Below, one piece after another: positions 1 to 7,709 of a stretch of DNA of 64,000 nt. The stretch spans positions 124,001 through 188,000 of the forward strand of contig PKTR01000004.1 in the NCBI GenBank assembly GCA_002869065.1. The letters are read 5' to 3'. How positions within the stretch are numbered: the first letter of the stretch is position 1; the number at the start of each line of letters is the position of its first letter. Made by a program: the position numbers and the translations under genes. The notes under the pieces were generated by a model that was given only the letters and a program-made list of their open reading frames with translations, ran no database searches and had not been told where the DNA came from. Source of the stretch: Hyphomicrobiales bacterium. GTDB taxonomy: Bacteria; Pseudomonadota; Alphaproteobacteria; Rhizobiales; Rhodobiaceae.

Positions 1-420
1 AGCGCTTGCGCCCTGACCGAGGGACTGGTCACGCTGGCCCGCCGCGACAATCCGCTGATCGGTGATCAACTGAGCCTCGACACGTTCATGAAGCTGCATC
101 ATGTCGTAATCGCACCACGCCGCAGGTCGATGCCGATGATCGACCTCGCCCTGGCCAAGCGCGGACTCGAACGGCACATCACCCTGACCGTCCCGCATTT
201 CATGTCGATGCCGAGCGTGGTGCAAAGCTCGAACCTGATCTGCAGCCTGCCGCGCCGCATGGCGCATATCTACGCCGACCATTTCCGGCTGCGGACATAC
301 ACCGTCCCGATACACACGCCGGAATTCCCGATCTACATGATCTGGCACGAGTCCCTCGATACCGATCCGGGCCACATCTGGCTGCGTGAGCAGCTATTGG
401 CTTTGTGCAACACGGTCTAG
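1..420 (+). CDS. LysR-family transcriptional regulator, C-terminal part (5' truncated by window edge)
   Basis: The frame is open from base 1 to the TAG at 418-420, giving the last 139 residues of a LysR-type regulator. Only the effector-binding domain is present; the winged-helix N-terminus lies outside the window. Residues such as SLPRRMAHIYAD and the ending PIYMIWHESLDTDPGHIWLRE are typical of the second half of this domain in the NodD/PcpR-like branch. The acyl-CoA operon starts 113 bases downstream on the same strand, so the regulator may control it, although LysR genes are more often divergent from their targets. The effector cannot be inferred. Confidence 0.85.
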   Translation, partial: SACALTEGLVTLARRDNPLIGDQLSLDTFMKLHHVVIAPRRRSMPMIDLALAKRGLERHITLTVPHFMSMPSVVQSSNLICSLPRRMAHIYADHFRLRTYTVPIHTPEFPIYMIWHESLDTDPGHIWLREQLLALCNTV

Positions 421-532
421 AGACCGGCCACCATAATTATTCACATCAGTGATATTGAACCTAATGAAAATAAATTGGACCGGGGGAAAGCTTCCTTCCT
501 AGTCTGCTTTCGAGACAGCTCGAGAGCATGCA

Positions 533-1336
533 ATGTCAGATTACCAGACCATTCTCTATGAACAGGACGGGCCCCGCGCCCGGATCACCTTCAACCGCCC
601 TTCGGTGCTGAACGCGCTGAACAATCAGGTGTTTGAGGAAGCCCTTTCGGTATTCGACAGGCTGCCGGCGGAAACCCGTGTTCTGGTTCTTACCGGGACG
701 GGCGACAAAGCCTTCGCAGCCGGCGCCGACCTTGAGGAGATGCAGCGGCGTACGCCCTGGGGTGACATGGATTTCGGCATTCGCCGCGAACTGGCGAAAC
801 GCCTCGAAGACTCACCCTTTCCGACCGTTGCCGCGATCAACGGTTTTGCGCTCGGCGGCGGCCTCGAACTGGCGCTGGCCTGCCACCTCCGCTTCGCGTC
901 GTCGAACGCGATCCTCGGCCTGCCCGAGAGCCGCCTCGGCATTCTGCCGGCAAATGGCGGCACGGCGCGCCTGACGCGCCTGATCGGCCGCGGCCGCGCG
1001 CTGAAGATGATCATGCTCGGCGAACGCATCGATGCCGAGGAAGCCGCCCGGATCGGCATCGTCGACTGGGTTGTCCCGCAGGCCGAATTCACCGCAAGCA
1101 TCGACGCCCTGGTGGAACGCCTGTGCGCCCTCGCCCCCATTGCCACGCGCGCCGTGATCGACACCGTTTCTCGTTCGGCCGACATGACCTGCGAACACGC
1201 AATCGACTACGAGCACCGCTGGTTCCAGATCTGCCTCGCCAGCGCCGACAAGCAGGAAGGCGTCAGCGCCTTTCTCGAAAAACGGAAGCCTGAATTCGGC
1301 AAGACCGGCTATGCCGGCGAAAGCGAGGGCAAGTGA
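533..1336 (+). CDS. Enoyl-CoA hydratase/isomerase family protein (crotonase)
   Basis: This 267-residue protein has normal crotonase length. The CoA-binding/oxyanion segment [16 protein letters not shown] is at about residues 102-117. Both acidic residues of true hydratases appear kept: Glu112 in GGGLELA and Glu132 in LPESRLGI. It probably hydrates a trans-2-enoyl-CoA to a 3-hydroxyacyl-CoA in the cytoplasm. It is first in a tight operon: its TGA overlaps the GTG start of the acyl-CoA dehydrogenase by four bases. The neighbours suggest catabolism of a dicarboxylic or short-chain acyl-CoA, but the natural substrate is not visible. A CaiD-like crotonobetainyl-CoA role is less likely because no CaiA/CaiB partner is present. 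Confidence 0.88.
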   Translation: MSDYQTILYEQDGPRARITFNRPSVLNALNNQVFEEALSVFDRLPAETRVLVLTGTGDKAFAAGADLEEMQRRTPWGDMDFGIRRELAKRLEDSPFPTVAAINGFALGGGLELALACHLRFASSNAILGLPESRLGILPANGGTARLTRLIGRGRALKMIMLGERIDAEEAARIGIVDWVVPQAEFTASIDALVERLCALAPIATRAVIDTVSRSADMTCEHAIDYEHRWFQICLASADKQEGVSAFLEKRKPEFGKTGYAGESEGK

Positions 1337-2556
1337 GCGCCGAAACATCACCGCCGACGCAAGAAACGCTGCGCGCCGCTGGCATGCGCGGCATTCCCTT
1401 CGACTGGGAAGACCCATTCCTGATCGACAGTCACCTGAACTCGGAAGAAATCCTGATCCGCGACACCGCGCGCGATTTCGCCCAGTCGCAGCTGCTGCCC
1501 CGCATCCTTGAGGCCAATCGCCACGAGTCCTTCGATCTCTCACTGATGAAGGAGCTGGCGGAGCTAGGCTTCCTCGGGGCAACGATCGACGGCTATGGCT
1601 GCGCCGGCATCAACTACGTGTCCTACGGGCTGATCGCCCGCGAGTTCGAGCGCGTCGACACCAGCTTCCGCTCCGCGCTCGGCGTTCAGAGCACGCTGGC
1701 CATGATGCCGATCTATCTCTACGGCTCGGAACAGCAGCGGCAGAACTACCTGCCGGCACTCGGCGCCGCCGAACGGCTCGGCTGCTTCGGGCTGACCGAG
1801 CCCGATCACGGCTCGGACCCCTCGGGCATGAAATCGCGAGCCCGCTCCGTCGAGGGCGGTTACCGGCTGAGCGGCAGCAAGACCTGGATCACCCACGCCC
1901 CGATTGCCGACGTCATGATCGTCTGGGCAAAGAACGACGAAGGCGTCGTCAACGGCTTCATCCTCGAACGTGGCATGAAGGGTCTGTCGACCGGCAAGAT
2001 CGAGGGCAAGTTTTCCGTCCGCGCCTCCCCGACCGGCCAGATCCACATGGACGATGTGTTCGTGCCCGAGGAAAACCGCCTGCCGGGCGCGCGCGGCATC
2101 AGCGCCCCCTTCGGCTGCCTCAACAATGCCCGGTTCGGCATCTGCTGGGGCGCGATCGGATCCGCCGAGGCCTGCTGGCATGCCTCGCGGCAATACGCGC
2201 TCGATCGTCTGCAATTCGGCAAGCCGTTGGCCGCGAACCAGCTTATCCAGAAAAAGCTCGCCGACATGCAGACCGATATTACCCTCGGGCTGCTCGCCTG
2301 CCTGCATGTCAGCCGGCTGCGCGACGAAGGCAAGGCGTCGTCCGAAATGGTCTCTCTGCTCAAGCGCAACAATGCCGGAAAGGCGCTCGATATCGCCCGG
2401 CAGGCCCGCGATATCCACGGCGGCAACGGCATATCCGACGAATATCCCATCATCCGGCACCTAATGAATATGGAAACGGTCAACACGCTGGAAGGCACGC
2501 ATGATATCCACGCGCTCGTACTGGGGCGCGCACAAACCGGCATTTCAGCATTCTAG
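1333..2556 (+). CDS. Acyl-CoA dehydrogenase, glutaryl-CoA dehydrogenase-like
   Basis: This 407-residue flavoprotein has the full acyl-CoA dehydrogenase fold: N-terminal helical domain, middle beta domain with [15 protein letters not shown] near residue 155, and C-terminal helical domain. The ending [18 protein letters not shown] contains the catalytic base Glu387 in the EGTHDIH context typical of glutaryl-CoA dehydrogenase (GcdH), which oxidises and decarboxylates glutaryl-CoA to crotonyl-CoA using electron-transfer flavoprotein. The start is a GTG overlapping the crotonase stop. An adjacent crotonase would act on the crotonyl-CoA product. Family assignment is firm; decarboxylating specificity is inferred from the C-terminal motif only. 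Confidence 0.88.
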   Translation: MSAETSPPTQETLRAAGMRGIPFDWEDPFLIDSHLNSEEILIRDTARDFAQSQLLPRILEANRHESFDLSLMKELAELGFLGATIDGYGCAGINYVSYGLIAREFERVDTSFRSALGVQSTLAMMPIYLYGSEQQRQNYLPALGAAERLGCFGLTEPDHGSDPSGMKSRARSVEGGYRLSGSKTWITHAPIADVMIVWAKNDEGVVNGFILERGMKGLSTGKIEGKFSVRASPTGQIHMDDVFVPEENRLPGARGISAPFGCLNNARFGICWGAIGSAEACWHASRQYALDRLQFGKPLAANQLIQKKLADMQTDITLGLLACLHVSRLRDEGKASSEMVSLLKRNNAGKALDIARQARDIHGGNGISDEYPIIRHLMNMETVNTLEGTHDIHALVLGRAQTGISAF

Positions 2557-2568
2557 GACAAGAACAAA

Positions 2569-4698
2569 ATGACGCTTGCGGCAACCGACCGAAACGAAAT
2601 CATCAAGAAACTGATCTCTCCGGAATCCGTGGCGATCATTGGCGCGTCCGCCGACTTCGCCAAAGTCAACGGACGGCCGCTGAAGCACCTGATCGAAAAG
2701 GGCTACAAGGGGCGCATCCTTCCGATCAATCCGAAGTATGACGAGATTGCCGGACTGCGCTGCTACCCCGATGTCGCTTCGCTGCCGGAAGCCGCCGACC
2801 TGGCAATCGTTGCCGTTCCCGCCGCCGGCGTCATCGCCGCGATCGAACAGCTCGGCCAGCGCGGCATTCGCGCCGCCGTCATTTTCAGCTCCGGCTTCGG
2901 TGAAATGGGCGCCGAGGGCAAGTCCCTCGAGGCCCGCCTTGCACAGACTGCGCGCGATGCCGGCGTGTGCCTGCTCGGCCCCAATTGCCTCGGCTTCATC
3001 AACGCGTTCGACAATCTCTACGCCACCTTCAGCCAGTACGCGGACGGCGAGACCAATGCGGGCCCGATTGCGTTCGTCACCCAGTCCGGCGCGTTCGGCA
3101 CCGCCATCGCCGCCCTCGTGCGCCAGCGCGGCCTCGGCCTCGGTTATTTCATCAACACCGGCAACCAGGCCGATCTCGACTTCAGCGAATTGATGATGGC
3201 GGTCATTGAGGACCCACGCATCAAGGTCGCGGCCGGCTATCTTGAAGGCATCACCGACGGTGCCGCGCTGATCCGGCTCGCCGAAAAATGCCGGGCGCTC
3301 GGCAAGCCGCTCGTTCTTACCAAGGTCGGGCGGCTCGCCTCGGGCGCCAAGGCAGCAGCCTCCCATACCGGCGCGCTGGCCGTGGCTGATACCGTGTTCG
3401 ACGCGGTCGCACGCCAATACGGCATCATCCGCGCCCGCAACGAAGAGCAGATGCTCGATATCCTCGAAGCCTTCTGCCAGGAACGGCGGGCGCACGGAAA
3501 CGGCCTCGGCATTCTGACCCAATCGGGCGGCGCCGGCGTCATGATGGCCGACCGGGCCGAGGAAGTCGGCCTGACCGTGCCGGAACCGGAGCCGGAAACC
3601 CAGAAGCGGATGAGCGCCGTCATGCCGGCATTCGGCGCGGCCGGAAATCCGGTCGACGTCACCGGACAATTCGTTGCCCGTCCCGAATTGCTGACCGAAA
3701 CGGCGGTCGCCCTGCTCGACGATCCCAACATCTCGGTCGCCATCATCTGGCTGCAGCTGATGCACAGCCATGTCGACACGCTGATCGACATATTCGCCGA
3801 CATCCAGTCGCGGTCCACGAAACCGTTCCTGGTGTGCTGGGTGGCGGCCCCGAAAGCCGCCCTCGACCGGCTGCGGGAAATGGAAATCCCGGTATTCGGC
3901 GCCGGCGAACGCGCCGTCGAGGCCGCGGCCGCAATGGCCCGTTATGGCGCCGCCTCGCAACGCATTGCAGGCACCGCAGCCCTGCCTTCTCTGCCGGCCG
4001 GAAGCCTGCCGAACGCACCTGTTTCATGGGGCGCGCAGCCCTCGGTGGATGCCCTCGGCTGGTTGACGCAGGCGGGCATTCCGCTGGCGGGCGTTGCCCT
4101 GGCACGCGCCGCGGACGAAGCCGTCAGCGCCTGGCGCTCGTTCGCCGGGCCGGTCGCGCTCAAGGTCGAATCCCCCGACATCCTGCACAAATCGGACTTC
4201 GGCGGCGTGCTGCTCAATCTGAACAGCGAAAGCGAGATCCGTGACGGCTACAACAAGCTGACCGCACTGGTCGCCGATTGCCAGCCTGACGCGAAACTGG
4301 ACGGCATTCTCGTCCAGGCGATGTCCGGCGGGCATGTCGAACTGGTCGTCGGCGTGCAGCGCGATCCGGTGTTCGGCATGATGGTCATGGTCGGGTTCGG
4401 CGGTATTTTCGTTGAGATCCTGAAGGACGCCTCATTCCGCCGGGCGCCATTCGATGAGACCGAAGCCGCCAGCATGCTCGACGAACTGCGCATGGGCCCG
4501 CTGCTCGACGGCGCACGCGGCAAACCGCCCGTCGACCGCAAGGAGATCGCGGGGCTGCTTTCGCGGTTGTCCGTCTGGGCAGATGCCATGCAAGACACGC
4601 TCGCCGAACTCGACCTCAATCCGGTCCTTGTCGGAGCAGACGGCCCCGTCGCCGTCGACTGCGTGATGATCTTCCAGAAAAACGACGGCAGCGCCTGA
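2569..4698 (+). CDS. ADP-forming acyl-CoA synthetase (acetate--CoA ligase family)
   Basis: This 709-residue protein fuses the two halves of the nucleoside-diphosphate-forming acyl-CoA synthetase family: an N-terminal CoA-binding and ligase region (SVAIIGASAD, LLGPNCLGFIN, VTQSGAFGTA) and a C-terminal ATP-grasp domain (VALKVESPDILHKSDFGGV and MVMVGFGGIFVEILKD). The phosphohistidine candidate is His266 in ASHTGALA. Such enzymes interconvert an acyl-CoA plus ADP and phosphate with the free acid, CoA and ATP. It lies 12 bases after the dehydrogenase gene, in the same operon, so it probably activates the acid feeding the pathway or recovers ATP from the product. The acid is unknown. Confidence 0.87.
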   Translation: MTLAATDRNEIIKKLISPESVAIIGASADFAKVNGRPLKHLIEKGYKGRILPINPKYDEIAGLRCYPDVASLPEAADLAIVAVPAAGVIAAIEQLGQRGIRAAVIFSSGFGEMGAEGKSLEARLAQTARDAGVCLLGPNCLGFINAFDNLYATFSQYADGETNAGPIAFVTQSGAFGTAIAALVRQRGLGLGYFINTGNQADLDFSELMMAVIEDPRIKVAAGYLEGITDGAALIRLAEKCRALGKPLVLTKVGRLASGAKAAASHTGALAVADTVFDAVARQYGIIRARNEEQMLDILEAFCQERRAHGNGLGILTQSGGAGVMMADRAEEVGLTVPEPEPETQKRMSAVMPAFGAAGNPVDVTGQFVARPELLTETAVALLDDPNISVAIIWLQLMHSHVDTLIDIFADIQSRSTKPFLVCWVAAPKAALDRLREMEIPVFGAGERAVEAAAAMARYGAASQRIAGTAALPSLPAGSLPNAPVSWGAQPSVDALGWLTQAGIPLAGVALARAADEAVSAWRSFAGPVALKVESPDILHKSDFGGVLLNLNSESEIRDGYNKLTALVADCQPDAKLDGILVQAMSGGHVELVVGVQRDPVFGMMVMVGFGGIFVEILKDASFRRAPFDETEAASMLDELRMGPLLDGARGKPPVDRKEIAGLLSRLSVWADAMQDTLAELDLNPVLVGADGPVAVDCVMIFQKNDGSA

Positions 4699-5070
4699 TT
4701 GGGCCTGCCGTCCTCAAAATCACTGACATTTCATGTCGAGGGAGCGTGCCGGGGTGCGGCTCACTCCCACTCGATACTGTTATAGGCTTTCTCGACTGTC
4801 TATCCTTTACACAAGACATTGTTTTAATTTGCTTTTCCAGACAGACCTCTGAGGTCGCCCGACCAGATACCGGGCTAGTTTGTAGAACTCTGAAGATCGC
4901 CAGATTCGCAAAACTCCTTGTTTCACGGGGGATGAACGGCGTTTCACGAGGACTATTGCGCATCAATATCACCCTCCACCATTCACGGTCGAATGCCGAC
5001 CAGCGTAAATTCTCCGTTTTACTAAATATATATAGATATACCAGAGCAACATGCAAAGGAGATATAGCCA
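4699..5070. other. Gene-free edge of the acyl-CoA operon and start of the integrated element
   Basis: No convincing gene is present. Up to about 4760 this is the downstream flank of the acyl-CoA operon. The putative attachment site follows at 4761-4775, then AT-rich DNA of the integrated element. Two copies of GTTTCACG, at 4920 and 4941, are 21 bases apart (two helical turns) and could be a protein-binding pair. The tract just before the ribbon-helix-helix gene is very AT-rich and probably holds its promoter. Confidence 0.5.
4761..4775 (-). repeat. Putative far att site: displaced last codons of guaA
   Basis: On the minus strand this encodes I-E-W-E-stop, the same residues that end the intact GuaA protein. 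It shares 11 identical bases, TCCCACTCGAT on the plus strand (4765-4775), with 7714-7724, and 12 of 13 if extended to 4763. This is the expected remnant of the original gene end after site-specific integration into guaA. Confidence 0.75.
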
Positions 5071-5241
5071 ATGAGACAGCTACCAAGAAGTATACTATTC
5101 AGATGCGACGATACATTAAACGACGCATTATCGATATTTACGGGACTACAACATGACCGGTCGTCACGATCTGACGTAATCCGGAATGCAATAAAGCATT
5201 ACATAGCAAAGGAACTTATCAGAATGGAGAGAGGAGAATGA
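5071..5241 (+). CDS. Small ribbon-helix-helix (CopG/Arc-like) DNA-binding protein
   Basis: This gene encodes 56 residues. A strong ribosome-binding site, AAAGGAG, sits nine bases before the ATG. The sequence has a short beta strand (SILFRCDDTLNDALSIF), then SSRSDVIRNAIKHYIAKEL, the usual layout of a ribbon-helix-helix repressor, where the strand contacts DNA and the S-R-S-D helix start closes the fold. Such proteins commonly autoregulate small plasmids and integrative elements or act as antitoxins. It is followed at once by two more tiny ORFs. A role controlling the element is inferred; the downstream ORF does not look like a known toxin. Confidence 0.72.
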   Translation: MRQLPRSILFRCDDTLNDALSIFTGLQHDRSSRSDVIRNAIKHYIAKELIRMERGE

Positions 5242-5243
5242 CA

Positions 5244-5402
5244 ATGCAATTAATAGATGAAGGCAAAAGGCACTTCCCCGGAGCGCTCGTATTTTTCCGA
5301 CAGGACATTATGCGAGAACCAAAAAGCAAAGATTATGTTTGCGTATACATGGACAAGAAGAGCGGGATTAAACTATACTTCAGAGAGGATGAGTTGAGAT
5401 GA
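5244..5402 (+). CDS. Tiny hypothetical protein of the guaA element (52 aa)
   Basis: This ORF starts with MQLIDEGKRHFPGALVFF and ends with KLYFREDELR. The ATG at 5244 is chosen because AGGAG lies seven bases upstream; an alternative ATG at 5238 would overlap the previous stop and sit too close to that site. The 3' end overlaps the next ORF by four bases (ATGA), suggesting translational coupling. No family is recognised. It has no signal peptide or membrane segment and mixed basic/acidic composition. It may be a small partner of the ribbon-helix-helix protein. Confidence 0.5.
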   Translation: MQLIDEGKRHFPGALVFFRQDIMREPKSKDYVCVYMDKKSGIKLYFREDELR

Positions 5403-5563
5403 AGGGCAAAACAAACAAATTATCTAATATTAGCACAGAAGAACTTTCGTTAGAAAGAGATTTACTACTAAACATTCTCGAAGAAGAACAAAGCATCGAG
5501 ATCGCAAATCGCGCCCTGAGGATCATTTATGAGCTCAGAGAGCGCAACGACAATTCAAATTAG
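5399..5563 (+). CDS. Tiny helical hypothetical protein of the guaA element (54 aa)
   Basis: The ATG overlaps the preceding TGA (ATGA), and GAGAGGA lies about ten bases upstream. The product is rich in Leu, Glu and Arg (ELSLERDLLLNILEEEQS then IANRALRIIYELRERN) and is probably two amphipathic helices forming a hairpin or dimer. No known family is recognised. It completes a three-gene compact unit with the ribbon-helix-helix gene. Confidence 0.48.
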   Translation: MKGKTNKLSNISTEELSLERDLLLNILEEEQSIEIANRALRIIYELRERNDNSN

Positions 5564-5652
5564 TCTTATTATGAATGCCTTGAAGTGTGAGGCACCACCT
5601 TATTGTCGATCATAATATCGTTTTAAGACACCCACACAGACTAATTTAAACG

Positions 5653-5690
5653 CCATTCAATAATCTCCGGGACATTTTCCGGCGGAATGG
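5653..5690. repeat. Nested inverted repeat upstream of the HUH-like gene (candidate origin or operator)
   Basis: Outer arms CCATTC (5653-5658) and GAATGG (5685-5690) enclose inner CCGG pairs at 5667-5670 and 5679-5682 around the loop GACATTTT. It sits 46 bases before the start of the HUH-like gene. Rolling-circle initiators nick such stem-loops, so this could be an origin or nick site. It could also be an attenuator or operator; nothing in the sequence decides. Confidence 0.4.
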
Positions 5691-5736
5691 ATTTCTATTG
5701 TCTAATTACATGTTTTACTTAATAAAGGAGAGTAAC

Positions 5737-6309
5737 ATGAACTATAAAAACATCAAAGAACAAAAACAATCATTTTTGGATTATCTATCAGGACCAAGGC
5801 TTCACAACGATGATCTATACCTTGTAACAATAACTCCAAATTTCAATACAAATAAGGATGAACCATTATTTAAATTGGCAAATGATGTTATCAGAAGTAT
5901 TTATCATTATATGCATCCAAATAATAAAAGGAACTGGCATCGGAAGAAGAACATCTTCCCCATTATGTGGGGATTCGTTGAGAGACGGGCAAAATTCAAA
6001 GTCCATTCAAAGACACCTGTAAGTCAATATTCGAACAACGTACTTCTCCCACACATCCACGGGATACTCGTTGTCAACAAAGACATTTCTGAACAATTCA
6101 ATATCGGAGAATGCCTTGATGATCCTTGGAACAATCTGTCATTAGCAAGCATTCCAAACCTCAAGAGCATAGATATCCAGCTGATCACCGAGACTCCGGA
6201 GAAGGCTATCGACTATGCCGTCCAGATTGATTGGAATGGCGACAATTGGGACGTTATAGGCTTCGGCAATTCGGATGCAGCTTACGTGCACAAGAAGACT
6301 GCCGCTTAG
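5737..6309 (+). CDS. HUH-type replication initiator-like protein (candidate)
   Basis: This 190-residue protein uses the ATG at 5737, preceded by AAAGGAG, rather than an upstream TTG at 5698. Three features in the right order recall rolling-circle Rep/HUH endonucleases: a strand LYLVTITPNF at 27-36 (motif 1), LLPHIHGILVV at 103-113 with His106 and His108 separated by a hydrophobic residue (motif 2), and KAIDYAVQ at 157-163 with a candidate nucleophile Tyr160 (motif 3). Its role would be to nick and replicate the excised circle. It converges on, and overlaps by a few bases, the integrase gene. The call rests on short motifs only, and a diverged or inactive relative is possible. Confidence 0.5.
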   Translation: MNYKNIKEQKQSFLDYLSGPRLHNDDLYLVTITPNFNTNKDEPLFKLANDVIRSIYHYMHPNNKRNWHRKKNIFPIMWGFVERRAKFKVHSKTPVSQYSNNVLLPHIHGILVVNKDISEQFNIGECLDDPWNNLSLASIPNLKSIDIQLITETPEKAIDYAVQIDWNGDNWDVIGFGNSDAAYVHKKTAA

Positions 6310-7580
6310 ACGGAACCGTCCCGACCAAACAAGCCTCGAAGGACCCTCTCCTTTTCAGCATGGTAGTAGGTGTTCTGGATATGCTTCAGCGACGTCCCGA
6401 CGTTTTCCGAGAGAAGGAATGCATCAGCGCCGTTCAAGATGGCTTCACTGATGTGAGAATGCCGGAGAGAGTAAAAGGTCAGCTTCTTCCCCGACGCCTT
6501 GAAGCCGCAATCGACCATGATCTCTTTCCACAGATCATAAATCACACGACGCGACAGAGGCTCACCCGAAGCGCTGGCAAAAACGTAGTCAGATTTTCCG
6601 GTCCATTTGGCATAACGGGCTAGCCGTTCAAAAAGCTCTGCCTCACGGGCATAGACGACCCTAGAGCCGGTTTTCGTGTCCTTCGGCACCTTGATCTCGA
6701 CCATCCTCTCTTCACCGCTTTGGAAGGTCGAGATCATATTCCAGCGCAGCTTTCTCAACTCGCCTAACCGGCAACCGGTCGCCAATGCGATCAGAACGAG
6801 ATCGCGAACCATTTTTCGGTGATAACGCTCTTCAGCATCACCGACAGGCAAATGCCAGCGCTCAACAAAGCTCTTGAGAGTTTCCAGCTCTTCCCGGCTG
6901 AAGGCATCTCGCCTTTCAACGTCCTTCGCCCTTGACCGTATTTTCGGGAACCTAGGGCGACCGAATGATGCCGGCAGATATCCACGTTCAATGGCGAACT
7001 TGAAGACAGAGCCAATAAAGCCCCGTTCGTTTCTTAAAGTGCACCACCGAACTTTAGGTGCCTTCTGCCGTCGCCATTCAAAATAGCCCTCGAAGTCCGT
7101 CGCCTTAATTTCCGACAACCGACGGTTTCCGACGTAAGTTTGTAGCCATTTGGAGAAGCTTTTTAGGGTCCCTATTCGCCCCTCTGTGATCACGCCAAGC
7201 CGAGCTTCGGACTCCTTGACAGCAAGGTATTCACTAATGACTTCAGAGAGATATTTTGAGAAGACAGATTCACCAATGCGCACACGAGCAAGGATATCCA
7301 GATAGATATCCTTCGCAGCTTCTTTGGCATCATCAAGATTTTTTCTCTTTGTTGTTCTGGTAATATACTTTTTCTCTTGTGGTATCCAAGCAACAAAAGA
7401 GAAGTATTCACCAGACTTTCGAGTCTTTACTACTTTTACTCTACCATCAAGGATTTCATGAACTTCAGTATAGTAGGACTCTTTTGCGCCCTTCCTGAGC
7501 TTCCTCGCAGGCTTTTCAATGCCACGATCTTCATGCGGCGCAATGTTTCCGTCAGTTTGGAGATTGCCGGTATCCGTCAT
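6306..7580 (-). CDS. int: Tyrosine-type site-specific integrase
   Basis: This 424-residue integrase has an arm-binding N-terminus, a SAM-like core-binding domain (about 105-210) and a catalytic domain (about 225-415). The catalytic set is visible: Arg271 in ATGCRLGELRKL, Lys303 in DTKTG, Arg373 in YSLRHSHI, and nucleophile Tyr405 or Tyr406 in NTYYHAE. The usual LGH motif is VGTS here, as in many genomic-island integrases. The gene begins 130 bases from the guaA end, as expected for an enzyme encoded next to its attachment site. It probably catalyses integration and excision at the last guaA codons. No excisionase is recognised, though the small ribbon-helix-helix protein could serve. Confidence 0.92.
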   Translation of the reverse strand: MTDTGNLQTDGNIAPHEDRGIEKPARKLRKGAKESYYTEVHEILDGRVKVVKTRKSGEYFSFVAWIPQEKKYITRTTKRKNLDDAKEAAKDIYLDILARVRIGESVFSKYLSEVISEYLAVKESEARLGVITEGRIGTLKSFSKWLQTYVGNRRLSEIKATDFEGYFEWRRQKAPKVRWCTLRNERGFIGSVFKFAIERGYLPASFGRPRFPKIRSRAKDVERRDAFSREELETLKSFVERWHLPVGDAEERYHRKMVRDLVLIALATGCRLGELRKLRWNMISTFQSGEERMVEIKVPKDTKTGSRVVYAREAELFERLARYAKWTGKSDYVFASASGEPLSRRVIYDLWKEIMVDCGFKASGKKLTFYSLRHSHISEAILNGADAFLLSENVGTSLKHIQNTYYHAEKERVLRGLFGRDGSV

Positions 7581-7709
7581 TAGGATTCCCCTTGAATCCC
7601 AACAACGACATTCCCGGCAACGCCAACCCTATGGAAATGGCAGAAAAAAGATAACTTATTGAAATAGCTTACACTATCAATGGAAATGCGAGCCGCTGAT
7701 CGCCGGGCA

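Noticed and set aside
4746-5156. 136-codon ORF at the left of the guaA element
   Set aside because: It starts before the att site, runs across the ribbon-helix-helix start in another frame, and has no ribosome-binding site.
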